Source of the DNA: CAZJDV01 sp964544865
Lineage (GTDB): Bacteria > Chloroflexota > Dehalococcoidia > Lucifugimonadales > CAJWER01
Direction of reading: 5' to 3'
NCBI GenBank assembly: GCA_964544865.1
Contig: CAZJDV010000049.1
Location: forward strand, 1 to 18,910
Length of the DNA: 18,910 bases
Shown: positions 1 to 8,011 of the stretch, piece after piece
How the letters are laid out: the number at the start of each line of letters is the position of its first letter
How positions within the stretch are numbered: the first letter of the stretch is position 1
Program-made: the position numbers and the translations under genes
Notes under the pieces: generated by a model
What the model was told of the DNA's origin: nothing
Databases searched by the model: none
The model's input: only the letters and a program-made list of their open reading frames with translations

Positions 1-678
1 ATCGATATTGAGCCCGGGTGCCCTCACTTCAACCTCCCCGTTGAATGCCTCGGCAGGATTACCCCAACGATCCTCAGCTTTTACAATGAGTCTAAAATGT
101 TTGCCCAATAACACGTCAGATGGCGCATGAACGAATCCGGATTCGATAGTACCTCCCATGACTCTTATCTTGGTCGGGTTGTCTAGAATCCGTAAGCCAT
201 TCACTCCATCTGGATCCACGGCGCAGTAAAAATGCATACTAGATTCATAAAATGTTTGACACCTTGTTCCCAGACCTCCATGGGAGGTATCACCAAAAGT
301 CACAGTGATTTTGTCCCCTGGCGCAAGACGTCCTCTCACTACTCTCAGCGTTATGCCCCTTTGGTCAATTATATGAGGGTAAATCCTGACGGTTTCAGGT
401 GACTCGATTGAAAGATAATTAGATCCGACAGGATCGTTAACTTGCGGTCTATCCCAGTCACTATCTGAATCTGTAAATAGCCGGATTCTTCCCCCACGTG
501 ATATAGCATTCTTGCCTACCGTGAATTCAAAGGAACACGTAATAAACTCACCCGCCGTAATGGTGTCAGATGATCGAAGTGTCATCGACCCATACTCTAC
601 GTTGGAATGAAGAGTAGCTGTCGATATATCAAACTGATGGAATAGTGACGTTTCCGGATTAAATTCATATTTTTTCAC
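1..678 (-). CDS. DUF3604-type protein, N-terminal part, runs off left edge
   Basis: Translating the minus strand from a GTG at 678 gives 226 codons without a stop, exactly to base 1. An AGGAG box (686-690) sits 7 nt upstream of the GTG and fixes the start. The protein begins MKKYEFNPETS and has no signal peptide. It is rich in beta-strand-like segments with the landmarks GGRIRLFTDSDSDWDRPQ (about residues 79-96), VTFGDTSHGG and LIVKAEDRWGNPAEAF. From memory, this order (a 'DWgrPQ.dP..NY' block, then 'GDTitv.fGDt..G', then 'kaeDrWGNP') is that of the N-terminal beta-sandwich region of DUF3604 proteins, which carry a PHP-like metal-dependent hydrolase domain further on; that part would lie outside the window. 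The function of the family is not established. Codon use (AGA, ATA, TTA) and base composition are clearly more AT-rich than in the neighbouring genes, which suggests a different origin. Confidence 0.72.
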   Translation of the reverse strand, partial: MKKYEFNPETSLFHQFDISTATLHSNVEYGSMTLRSSDTITAGEFITCSFEFTVGKNAISRGGRIRLFTDSDSDWDRPQVNDPVGSNYLSIESPETVRIYPHIIDQRGITLRVVRGRLAPGDKITVTFGDTSHGGLGTRCQTFYESSMHFYCAVDPDGVNGLRILDNPTKIRVMGGTIESGFVHAPSDVLLGKHFRLIVKAEDRWGNPAEAFNGEVEVRAPGLNID

Positions 679-690
679 TTTCTATCTCCT

Positions 691-1254
691 GGGTACGGTT
701 CTACGAAAGGTATGATGCTAAGTCCCTCACTTTATTGATCACTATCCCGCAATTCTTCTAGCATCTTCGATATCAGTCTCACACACGGTGCAGCTGCGCG
801 GCCTCTGCTATTGGGGGCAGGTCAGGCATTGCGGCTCGTCGTAGGTGGACTCGGGGCGTGTCGCGCATCTAGGGCACACCGACGGCTGCTCGACCACTTC
901 GGTCACGGCAGTCGATGTGCTGTCGAATGATTGAGATCGAGCTTGCTCCATCGGCCTTTCTCGCGATCCGCGGCGTTCTCGGAACACGCAGGTCAAGGTG
1001 GCCCGCGCCTCCATTTTCTCAGACTATTGTCCCATCACTGTCTTCGATCTCAATGGTCCATCTATCCTATCTGTGCGCGTTGGCCATTGATTCACTCATC
1101 AAGGACCCATATCTCGAATACATGACCTCCAGAGCCGTGGGGGGGGTGCTAGAACCCAAGACCAGCGAATTGGCCACGCAGGTAATGGGGCCGGCGTTGG
1201 TGTCGACGGGTATTCCTTTCGCGGACGATGCTGTGGCCAGACCGGCATGCCCAG
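691..1254. other. 564-nt region without a confident gene
   Basis: This stretch lies between the starting end of the DUF3604-type gene and the end of the second GGT-like gene. I see no tRNA, rRNA or terminator in it. The only protein-like signal is a short minus-strand frame at 808-1014, listed separately. Fragments upstream on the same strand also look protein-like (for example WTIEIEDSDGTIV ending in a TGA near 1019), but they lie in other frames and are broken by stops. A decayed gene is possible but not demonstrated. Base composition shifts from AT-rich to GC-rich across the stretch. Confidence 0.5.
808..1014 (-). CDS. possible small zinc-ribbon protein or C-terminal remnant
   Basis: This is a 68-codon minus-strand frame. 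Its last 22 residues contain two Cys pairs, CPRC and CLTC, 13 residues apart, a spacing compatible with a zinc ribbon. The preceding part is low-complexity and rich in Arg, Ser and Thr. No strong ribosome binding site precedes the first ATG. An internal ATG at residue 22 has AAAGG three bases upstream, which is too close to be convincing. I do not recognise the protein. It could be the tail of a decayed gene whose upstream part lies in other frames, or a chance frame in GC-rich DNA. Confidence 0.25.
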   Translation of the reverse strand: MEARATLTCVFRERRGSRERPMEQARSQSFDSTSTAVTEVVEQPSVCPRCATRPESTYDEPQCLTCPQ

Positions 1255-2925
1255 CTAGCAGGCGAGCGCCGCGTTGGCGTGCATGGGGTCGACGCCCGCG
1301 TGGAGGCGGCTATCCGCGTCGATTCTGATGCCAACGTGGTTTCCAAAATGTGTGTTGCCGAAGCTCTGTTTTCTGGGAAGAAGCCCGTGCCCCATTGCCG
1401 CGAGCTCCCGCAGGATGTGGCCGGCGACACGGTCGTCTATCCAGACCGAGTCACCCGTAGGATGGAACCGGTGGGCCACGATGGCGGCCTGGACGCCCAT
1501 CCCGAAGTCCACCATGTTTACCAGCGGATGGACGCCCATCCCGCCCATGAAGATGCTGAGGGATCCGGCCAGAGCGGCCATCGGGCGGCCGTTCTCGAGG
1601 ACCATCACCGCGGCGGTCAGGCGCTGCATGCTTTTCCCGGGGGCGACGGAGTTCAGGTAGCCGGGTCGTGGGTCGAGTCTGTGCATGCTGTTGTTCAAGA
1701 TAACGCCGGTGCCGGGCACGGTGACTTTTGAACCGAACGGGATCCCGAGGCTAATTATCATGGACACGGCGTTGCCGTCCGCGTCCATGGCGACCACCTT
1801 GGTGGTGTTGCCGCCCCATCGGTGAGCTCCGTCCAGCGGCCACGGGTGCGATGCCGGCCGGGCTCTTCCCTCGAAGGCCCAAGAGTCTCCGGGTTTGCAT
1901 TCAGACACCGCTCGCAGCGGATCGATTTCTCCGGCCCGCAGACGCGCGTACTCCTTGGAGGTCAATCCGCTCCATGGCGACTCGTCTCCGCGAGGGTCGC
2001 CGACGTGCATCAGGGTGTCGGCCCATGCCAGCCGCATCGCCTCGATCATGAGGTAGGTTGACCGGACGCTCCCGTGCCCGGCCGCCGCCAGATCGAAGTA
2101 TTCGAGAATGTTAAGCGCTTCCGGGAGGGTCACGTTGCCGCCGGTGACGTACTCGTACCCTCGGTAGCTGCAGGGCTGTGGTTGGTAGACGAAGGGCTCG
2201 TAGGCGGCGAGGTCCTCTTCCGTGAGGATGCCCCCGTTGACTTCCATGTCGGCGGCGATGGCCCGGGACACCTCGCCTCTGTAGAAAGCGCCGTCGCCGT
2301 CGGTGGCGATGAGTCTCAGGGTCTTTGCCAGGTCTGTGCGGACGATCGTGCCGCCCGGGACGACATCCAGGAATGTGTTTTCGGTCTCCGGGTAGAGCCG
2401 GATGCCGTGAGCCGCTCCCGCGATGTATCGAGCCATGGCCGGATCGACGGGCACGCCGTCTTCGGCCAGCGAGATGGCCGGCGCCAGCACCTGGGCCAGA
2501 GGCAGCGAGCCGAATCGCTCGAGCGCGGCGCACAGGCCGGCCGCCTGGCCGGGCACCATTACGGACCTGTGTCCCAGGTGCTGGGCGTCGTCCTTCGTGG
2601 CAGGGTAGCCGAGCGCCGCGAGAGGCCCTTCGCCCGCCTGCGGGAGCGGCTCGTACATGTCCGGCGTGGCGCCGGAGGACGCGACGTCGTAGAAGTCGAT
2701 CACGGTTATCTTGCCCGTGTCCGCCATGAAGATGGACATGACGCCGTGCCCGCCGAGGCCGCACATGGCGGGCTCGATCAGATCGGCGGCGAATGCGGCG
2801 GCCACCGCGGCGTCGACGGCGTTGCCTCCGGAGCGGAGCATCCGAACGCCGGTCTCTGCCTCAAGCCGGTGGCCCGCCGCCACGATGCCGTTTTCGGCGG
2901 CTACCTCTGCCCTAGCGTGGTTCAA
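1255..2925 (-). CDS. gamma-glutamyltransferase-like protein, second of a tandem pair
   Basis: Ntn-hydrolase of the gamma-glutamyltranspeptidase family; true members self-cleave and use the newly exposed N-terminal Thr to transfer or hydrolyse gamma-glutamyl groups. From the proposed TTG start at 2925 the protein has 556 residues, the normal family length. Visible motifs: GIVAAGH near residue 13, SGGNAVDAAVAAAFAA near 32, GLGGHG near 56, the processing site GGNTTK with the predicted nucleophile at T374, then GSKVTVPGTGVILNN. The family usually reads TTH; here it is TTK, and the Gly-Gly oxyanion motif near the C-terminus is not recognisable (AGSLSIFMGG), so the substrate may differ. There is no signal peptide, so it is probably cytoplasmic. 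The start is supported by GAGGA (2931-2935) five bases upstream, overlapping the stop of the gene before it. In the raw sequence this gene is fused in frame to its neighbour by a 6-C tract. Confidence 0.85.
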   Translation of the reverse strand: MNHARAEVAAENGIVAAGHRLEAETGVRMLRSGGNAVDAAVAAAFAADLIEPAMCGLGGHGVMSIFMADTGKITVIDFYDVASSGATPDMYEPLPQAGEGPLAALGYPATKDDAQHLGHRSVMVPGQAAGLCAALERFGSLPLAQVLAPAISLAEDGVPVDPAMARYIAGAAHGIRLYPETENTFLDVVPGGTIVRTDLAKTLRLIATDGDGAFYRGEVSRAIAADMEVNGGILTEEDLAAYEPFVYQPQPCSYRGYEYVTGGNVTLPEALNILEYFDLAAAGHGSVRSTYLMIEAMRLAWADTLMHVGDPRGDESPWSGLTSKEYARLRAGEIDPLRAVSECKPGDSWAFEGRARPASHPWPLDGAHRWGGNTTKVVAMDADGNAVSMIISLGIPFGSKVTVPGTGVILNNSMHRLDPRPGYLNSVAPGKSMQRLTAAVMVLENGRPMAALAGSLSIFMGGMGVHPLVNMVDFGMGVQAAIVAHRFHPTGDSVWIDDRVAGHILRELAAMGHGLLPRKQSFGNTHFGNHVGIRIDADSRLHAGVDPMHANAALAC

Positions 2926-2933
2926 GTTCGTCC

Positions 2934-4674
2934 TCAGAACCCGGCGACGCCGGTGCCGTAGAGGGGGGTCGGCGCCGGCGTGCAACATGCCGGACGGGTC
3001 GATCCTTACCGCTGTCGGGCGACCGAAGCCGCCACTGCCGGCCGGGTCCATGGCGACCACGGTATGCCCTTTCCTCTCAAGGTCTCTCCGGACCGGCACG
3101 AGGATCCGGAAGTAGACGAAAGACTCATCGTACAGGGCTTCCGCCCATACCCTCGGCGCCTCGATGGCGGCCTGGACGTTCATGCCGAAGTCGATGCAGT
3201 TTACCAGGACGTGGAGCACACCGCTCATGCTGCGCCGGGCGCCTGGCGCGTCGGCGGCCAGGAAGGGGCTGCCGTCTCGAAAGAAGATTGGAACATGTGG
3301 CCCCGGAGGCGGACGCTTGGTGGGTCCAAGGGAAAGCGCCCGGCTGGGGACCGGGTCGAAGTTGCACATGTGGTCGTTTAGCACGATTCCAGTTCCGGGG
3401 ACCACCACTTTGGAGCCGAAGGTATTCCCAAGGTTGGTCAGCAGGGTTACGACGTTTCCCCGGCGGTCGGCGGCGGTAATGGTGGTCGTGTTGCCTCCCG
3501 TTGGTGCAGCCGGCCCCCTCTCAATCGCGGCCGGCTGCTCCTGGTAAGGAGAGGGGTCGACGGGCCCGGCGCGGCAGACCGTTTGGGCGTCGATCAAGCC
3601 CGCCACTTCGGCGGCGTAGGCGCCGGTCAGAAGGCCAGGCTCGCGCGGGTATGCGAAGTAATTGACCCACGCCCGGCGCATGGTCTCCAGCATCAGGTGG
3701 AAGTGGGCAGAGGTGTTCGGACCGAGCTCGTCGAGGCGAAAGTTCCCGAGGATGTTGAGGACCTGTACCAGGAATGTAGAGTGTCCGAGTGAATACTTCA
3801 GCCCTCGATACTCGGGCAGTCTGTCCAAGTCGTGCTCGTGAACGTCGGAGCTGTAGGTCGCGAGATCGTCGTATGTGAGGATGCCGCCGCTTCGTTCCAT
3901 GTCGTCGGCGATGGAACGCGCAATGCCGCCCTTGTAAAAGGCGTCAGGACCCTCCTCCGCGATGAGCCGGTAGGAGGCGCTGAGCTCGGGGAAGGCCATC
4001 CTGTCCCCCGGCTCCCAGAAGGTGCCGGGTGTGGGAGGCAGCCCATCCACGAGGAGAAGGTTGCCAAGGGCGGGAAATTCCCTAAAAAAACGCATCTCAG
4101 AGGCGATGGCCACCGCCGTCCGTCGGTCGACCTCCAGCCCGTTTTCGGCCAGCTCGATGACTGGGGCGAGCAACGATGGGAGATCCATGGTCCCGAAGCG
4201 TTGCAGGGCGGCGCAGAGACCTGCGACGGTGCCGGGGATGGCGACCGAACGGTGGCCGATGATGTTGGCGTCGCCGCGGACGTTGTCCCAGCCGTAGAAG
4301 CCGCCGGTGCCAGGGAGGACCTCAAACATGCGGGAAGTCGCGGCCGCAGGCGGGACTGTTGTGTCGTCGAACACCACGGTTCGACCCGGCTCTACGGGGC
4401 TGTAGACCTGGATGATGCCGTTGTCGCCGAGTCCGCACATTCCGGGCTCGGCGACCTGGGCGGCAAAGGCCGCGGCGACCGCTGCGTCGATGGCGTTCCC
4501 GCCACGCTGCATCGTCTCGACCCCGATGCGGGCGACCAACTCGTGACCGGCTGCTACCACGCCGTTCCCGCCTACGACTTCTTCTCTGGTGTACCTGACG
4601 TGGCTCTCTTTCACCCACTCGCTCCGTGCCGCGACGGTCTGCGCTTCGGACGGGAATTCCATGGACCACCACAT
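2934..4674 (-). CDS. gamma-glutamyltransferase-like protein, first of a tandem pair, frameshifted at its 3' end
   Basis: Same Ntn-hydrolase family as the next gene. The motifs are GVVAAGH, RGGNAIDAAVAAAFAAQ, GLGDNG, the processing site GGNTTT (nucleophile T396 counted from the ATG at 4674) and GSKVVVPGTGIVLND. As read, the frame does not stop but continues into the second GGT, giving 1255-4698. Removing one C from the 6-C tract (2963-2968) makes the end read AGADPLYGTGVAGF followed by TGA at 2934-2936. That matches the second copy's end, AGVDPMHANAALAC, residue for residue in length. I therefore read this as two genes, not a natural fusion. The start is uncertain: TTG 4698, ATG 4674, ATG 4662 and GTG 4614 are all in frame; the last has GGAG 7 nt upstream and best matches the paralogue's N-terminus. 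No signal peptide is seen. Confidence 0.8.
2963..2968 (-). other. homopolymer C6 (G6 on plus) frameshift site joining two genes
   Basis: On the minus strand the codons read GAC CCC CCT CTA, giving a fused product. With five Cs they read GAC CCC CTC TAC and end in a family-typical C-terminus and a TGA. The Shine-Dalgarno box of the next gene overlaps that TGA, so the two-gene state is clearly the ancestral layout. The extra base may be a real mutation, a slippage site or a sequencing error. Confidence 0.75.
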
Positions 4675-4851
4675 GGGGGCGTTAACCCGGCATTTCAAAT
4701 ATCAGACCGCCCGAGCCCCAGCAGCGCTCACTCACTCCCCCAAAACATCCGATCGGTCTCAACAACGTCGATCAGATCTTCAGCCTGGAGGTTGTCGCGG
4801 ACGGACATCTTGGCGAGGCTCGGGCCAAGTCTGGTCACATTGGTACCAGTC

Positions 4852-5874
4852 CTAGCTGGTGTTCTGGTCTCCAAGATCAGCGCCTTCGTAGGTCGTCCAG
4901 GACGCCATCGCCGCCCGCAGCTCGGGGTCCAGGCCCATTTCTAAGGCGGCCAGGGCGTTGTCGACCTGCTCGGTGTTGCGAGCGCCGACGAGGGTCGAAG
5001 TGATGTCCTGGTGGGTCATGGTCCATGCCAGAGCGAGCTGGAAAGAGGGAATGCCCATCTGCGCCTCCTTCTCTTTGAGGAGATCCAGGATGCGGAAGTT
5101 TCTGTCGCTGAAGTAGATGTCTGCGTGGGAGGGCACTATGTGATAGCGGCTGCCGACGGGCCAGGAGGCCGGGTCGCGACCGTACTTGCCCGTGAGGAAA
5201 CCCGCGGCAAGGGGGCTGTAGGACGTGACGGCGATCTCCCGCTCACGGCACAGGGGGAAAAGGTCGTCCTCGGCTTTGGGCGAGGCGAGGCTATACGGCG
5301 GTTGCACGATCTCCCAGCGGGCGTACCCTCCGGCGGCGGAGACCTCGAGGGCTTCTTCTAGCTGCTCGAGGGTCTGGTTGCTCGCGCCGATGACCCTGGT
5401 CCTGCCGGCGCGGACCTGCTCTCCCATGGCCGCCACCGTCTCCGCGATGGGGACGGAGGGATCGGGGCTGTGCAGCTTGTAGATGTCGACCCGGTCGGTA
5501 CCCAGTCGTTCGAGGCTTCCGGCGAGGGCGACGGCTATGTTCTCGGGGTCGCCCCCGGTGGCGACCTTGGTGCAGAGAGTGATCTCGTCCCTGCATCCGC
5601 GCTTTCGCATCCATCTGCCGATAATCTTTTCCGAGGAGTACATTTCGCCGGAGACCTCGCGCTCGTCCTCGATACCGTAGTCTCGCTTGCGTCCTTCCCG
5701 GGACTGCCCGCCGCCGTACGCGTCCCCGGTGTCGAAGAATGTGATGCCTTTCTCGATGGCGTAGTCCATCACGCGATAGGACGACTCCTCGTCGATCTCC
5801 CTGCCCCAGTTGCCTCCGCCGAGCCCAATGGCGCTGACGGTGAGGCCGCTGCGTCCGACGGCTCGCTGCTCCAT
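4852..5874 (-). CDS. aldo-keto reductase
   Basis: NADPH-dependent oxidoreductase of the AKR superfamily, which reduces aldehydes and ketones in a TIM barrel; cytoplasmic, 340 residues. The start is the ATG at 5874: AAGGAG (5882-5887) lies 7 nt upstream and the protein then opens MEQRAVGRSGLTVSAIGLGG, as the family does; 20 further in-frame upstream codons are not needed. The catalytic tetrad is complete: D48 and Y53 (FFDTGDAYG), K103 (LCTKV) and H135 (YKLHSPD). IVQPPYSL, TSYSPLAAGFLTGKYG and the cofactor-binding segment STLVGARNTEQVDNAL follow in the normal order. The interval between Y53 and K103 is about 20 residues longer than usual (29 in the AKR1 type) because of a charged insertion around residues 58-80. 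The gene lies 177 nt upstream of the GGT pair on the same strand. The substrate cannot be inferred. Confidence 0.93.
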   Translation of the reverse strand: MEQRAVGRSGLTVSAIGLGGGNWGREIDEESSYRVMDYAIEKGITFFDTGDAYGGGQSREGRKRDYGIEDEREVSGEMYSSEKIIGRWMRKRGCRDEITLCTKVATGGDPENIAVALAGSLERLGTDRVDIYKLHSPDPSVPIAETVAAMGEQVRAGRTRVIGASNQTLEQLEEALEVSAAGGYARWEIVQPPYSLASPKAEDDLFPLCREREIAVTSYSPLAAGFLTGKYGRDPASWPVGSRYHIVPSHADIYFSDRNFRILDLLKEKEAQMGIPSFQLALAWTMTHQDITSTLVGARNTEQVDNALAALEMGLDPELRAAMASWTTYEGADLGDQNTS

Positions 5875-5940
5875 GGATGATCTCCTTGCACGCCCAAAAT
5901 GTCTGGCTCCGGGCGAGTGCCGCCCCATGCTCACACTAGG

Positions 5941-6201
5941 TTAGAGGAGGAGGCCCGTGGCGTCCAGTGCCGGAGACGCAGCCGCTGCAAGGAATTCCAT
6001 TGCCAGACGGTGCTCCCGAAGCCATTCCTCGCCATCGTAAGCCAACGTACGCCAGACATCGGACGCGGCATCGGATTTGATGGATATCGTGAGTGATACT
6101 ACTATGGCTCTCATCGAGGACGGTGCGGAGCCCGGGTCTCGGCGGCTCGTTTTGATCAGGAAAAATCCGGTTTGGGCGAGCGCCGGGCGCGCGAATTTCA
6201 A
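5941..6201 (-). CDS. doubtful small frame, possible SRPBCC-like remnant
   Basis: This 86-codon frame opens with TTG and has no convincing ribosome binding site. It fills most of the 391-nt gap between the AKR start and the ABC pseudogene. An internal segment starting at the ATG near 6112 reads MRAIVVSLTISIKSDAASDV followed by a Trp, which resembles the first strand and helix of SRPBCC (START-like) proteins. No full domain follows, and the C-terminus is Ala-rich. It could be a decayed fragment, like others in this window, or chance. Nothing else recognisable lies in the gap. Confidence 0.25.
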   Translation of the reverse strand: MKFARPALAQTGFFLIKTSRRDPGSAPSSMRAIVVSLTISIKSDAASDVWRTLAYDGEEWLREHRLAMEFLAAAASPALDATGLLL

Positions 6202-6265
6202 TAGCGATCGGCAACGGTTGAATGATCTAGTCTAGGGCGGCGGGACCGCGCAGAAAGGAGCCGGC

Positions 6266-6703
6266 TTGTCTAACGGAGAAATGATGGTGGAGGTCAGAGA
6301 TTTTGTGAAGGTCTATCCCGGTGGCGCGTGGGCCGTCTCCGGGATCGACTTCTCGGTCCGCTGGGGAGACTTCTTCGGTTTCCTGAGGTCCAGCGGCGCC
6401 GGCAAGACCACCACCATGAAGATCCTTTCGACGCTCCTCAGGAAGACCTCGGGTGCCGCGACGGTCGCCGGCTATGACATCGAATCGGACACAAGGGCCA
6501 TCAGAAAGAGCATCGGATTCGCCATGTAGGAGGTCGGGCTCGACGACCTCTCAACCGGAAAGGACTTCTTGGTCCTCCAGGGGGGCTTGTACGGACTTTC
6601 GAGGAGCGAAGCCCGCGGACGCGCTCAATATCTGCTAGACCTAGTCGGTCTGACGTCGGTTGCGGGGCGGAGGGTAGGCACCTACTCCGGGGGCATGAGA
6701 GGA
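6266..6703 (+). pseudogene. ABC transporter ATPase (DrrA/ABC-2 type), broken
   Basis: A good start remains: AAAGGAG (6254-6260) five bases before TTG at 6266, giving MSNGEMMVEVRDFVKVYPGG. The frame shows a Walker A region, LRSSGAGKTTTMK, in which the first Gly of the GxxxxGKT motif is Arg. A TAG at 6527-6529 stands where the Q-loop Gln is expected (IGFAM-stop-EVGLDDLSTG). After the stop the same frame continues to be clearly homologous through LVLQGGLYGLSRSEARGRAQ and LLDLVGLTSVAGRRVGTYSGGMR, which contains the signature motif; homology ends near 6703. Walker B, the D-loop and the switch His are absent. With a stop, a damaged Walker A and a missing C-terminal half, it cannot encode a working ATPase. 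Its sequence type (drug-export, ABC-2) is not the usual partner of FtsX permeases such as the one at 8107. Confidence 0.88.
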
Positions 6704-6722
6704 CCCGGCCGGAGCCGTCGCC

Positions 6723-6751
6723 TTGAGCGCCAGGTAGGGCCGTGCTACCAT
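6723..6751 (+). promoter_or_regulatory. putative sigma-70 promoter for the Gfo/Idh/MocA gene
   Basis: TTGAGC (6723-6728) and TACCAT (6746-6751) are separated by exactly 17 bp, and each matches the consensus at 4 of 6 positions. It lies just beyond the end of the ABC pseudogene and about 35 nt before the ATG at 6786, so the oxidoreductase may be transcribed on its own. Confidence 0.4.
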
Positions 6752-6785
6752 CGGGCAGAGGCCGAGGGTCCGAAGGAGCTGAAAC

Positions 6786-7901
6786 ATGGGAGCGTCTGGC
6801 CAGGTAGCCCTGGGGATCGTGGGAGCGGCCGGCCGCGGGGGACGGTTCAAGCTGGCGCTCGACGCCATTGAGGCGGTCCGTGTCCAGGCGGTATGTGACA
6901 TCTCCGCCGAGGACCTGGCCGTGGCGGCGGAGCGTCTTGGCGCGCGGGAGCAGTACCTCGACTATGACGAGATGCTGGAGAAATCGGGCGTGGACGCCGT
7001 GATCGTGGGTACCCCCATGCCGTACCACGTTCCCCAGGCCATCGCGGCGCTGAACAAGAACATCCACGTGCTAAGCGAGGTTCCAGCGGGGGTGTCCGTC
7101 GGCGAGTGCAAGGCGCTGGTGGAGGCAGCGCGGCGTAGCTCGGCGACGTACATGATGGGCGAGAACTTCACGTACCGGCGTCCCATCCAGATCGTCAAGG
7201 AGATCGTCCGGCAGGGGCTCATGGGCGTGCTCTACTACGCCGAGGGCGAGTACATCCACGAGCTAAAGGGCCTCAACGAGGTCACGAGATGGAGGCGCAC
7301 CTGGCAAACGGGCGTCAACGGCATCACATACGGGACTCACAGCCTGGGTCCGATTCTCCAGTGGATGTCTGAAGACCGGGTCGCGGCGGTGTGTTGCGCT
7401 GGCAGCGGCCAAAACCACATGGACCCGCGCGGCGACCGCTACGAGAACGAGGGCTCGTGTGTCATGTTGTGCAAGATGAGTAGCGGCGGACTGGTGAAAA
7501 TACGTGTGGACATGCTCTCGGACAGGCCTCACTCGATGGCGAACTTCCAACTGCAGGGCACCGACGGTGCCTACGAGTCGGCCCGCACGCCGGGCGAAAA
7601 GGACCGCATCTGGCTGCGCTCGCGGAGCGAGGGCCGGCTCGAATGGATGGACCTGGACGAGATGGCCGGCGAGTTCCTGCCCGATCTGTGGTGCAGTCAC
7701 GGTGACCTGGCCGCGTCCGCGGGACACGGCGGCGGCGACCTGCTGGAGATCATCGAGTTCGTGGATGCAATGGGCCGCGGCGCCGAGCCGGAGATCGGCA
7801 TCCACCAGGCCATGGACATGACCCTGCCCGGCCTGGTGAGCCAACAGTCCATCGCCGAGGGGGGGCGGTGGCTGGATGTGCCCGACTCCAGAGGCTGGTA
7901 G
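6786..7901 (+). CDS. Gfo/Idh/MocA family oxidoreductase, GH109-like
   Basis: NAD(P)-dependent sugar/polyol oxidoreductase superfamily protein, 371 residues. AAGGAG (6773-6778) lies 7 nt before the ATG. The N-terminal Rossmann fold has the GIVGAAGRGG dinucleotide loop (residues 10-19), the acidic end of strand 2 (CDIS), and TPMPYH near 76. The usual EKP motif is EVP at 98-100. The C-terminal alpha/beta domain includes MMGEN, EGEYIHEL and YGTHSLGPILQW with H185. The combination of EVP, EGxYxH and GTHxLGP resembles the glycosidase family GH109 branch, in which NAD acts in a redox-assisted cleavage of amino sugars. That is a resemblance by motif only; a plain dehydrogenase is equally possible. 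It is cytoplasmic with no signal peptide. The flanking genes, an ATPase remnant and a permease, give no pathway. Confidence 0.9.
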   Translation: MGASGQVALGIVGAAGRGGRFKLALDAIEAVRVQAVCDISAEDLAVAAERLGAREQYLDYDEMLEKSGVDAVIVGTPMPYHVPQAIAALNKNIHVLSEVPAGVSVGECKALVEAARRSSATYMMGENFTYRRPIQIVKEIVRQGLMGVLYYAEGEYIHELKGLNEVTRWRRTWQTGVNGITYGTHSLGPILQWMSEDRVAAVCCAGSGQNHMDPRGDRYENEGSCVMLCKMSSGGLVKIRVDMLSDRPHSMANFQLQGTDGAYESARTPGEKDRIWLRSRSEGRLEWMDLDEMAGEFLPDLWCSHGDLAASAGHGGGDLLEIIEFVDAMGRGAEPEIGIHQAMDMTLPGLVSQQSIAEGGRWLDVPDSRGW

Positions 7902-8011
7902 CATGGAGTGTCGGCAATCTTCCCGAGGCCAACGCGTCGTAGCGGCGTACTAGGAGTCAGCACTGCAGGCGCCTCACACGGGGCGCTGCCGGTGGCGTGC
8001 CTCGTTAATGG

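Noticed and set aside
1088..1240. Minus-strand frame (GIPVDTNAGPITCVANSLVL and onward) just after the second GGT stop
   Set aside because: No start or ribosome binding site and no known motif; the GGT ends normally before it, so read-through is not needed.
4728..4838. Minus-strand short frame reading MSVRDNLQAEDLIDVV and ending MFWGSE between the AKR and GGT genes
   Set aside because: It looks protein-like but has at most 37 codons, no ribosome binding site and no family I can name; possibly a remnant, not supported as a gene.
3832..4944. 370-codon plus-strand frame opposite the first GGT
   Set aside because: It is antisense to a frame with clear family motifs and reads as Gly/Asp/Val/Arg-rich low-complexity sequence typical of GC-rich shadows.
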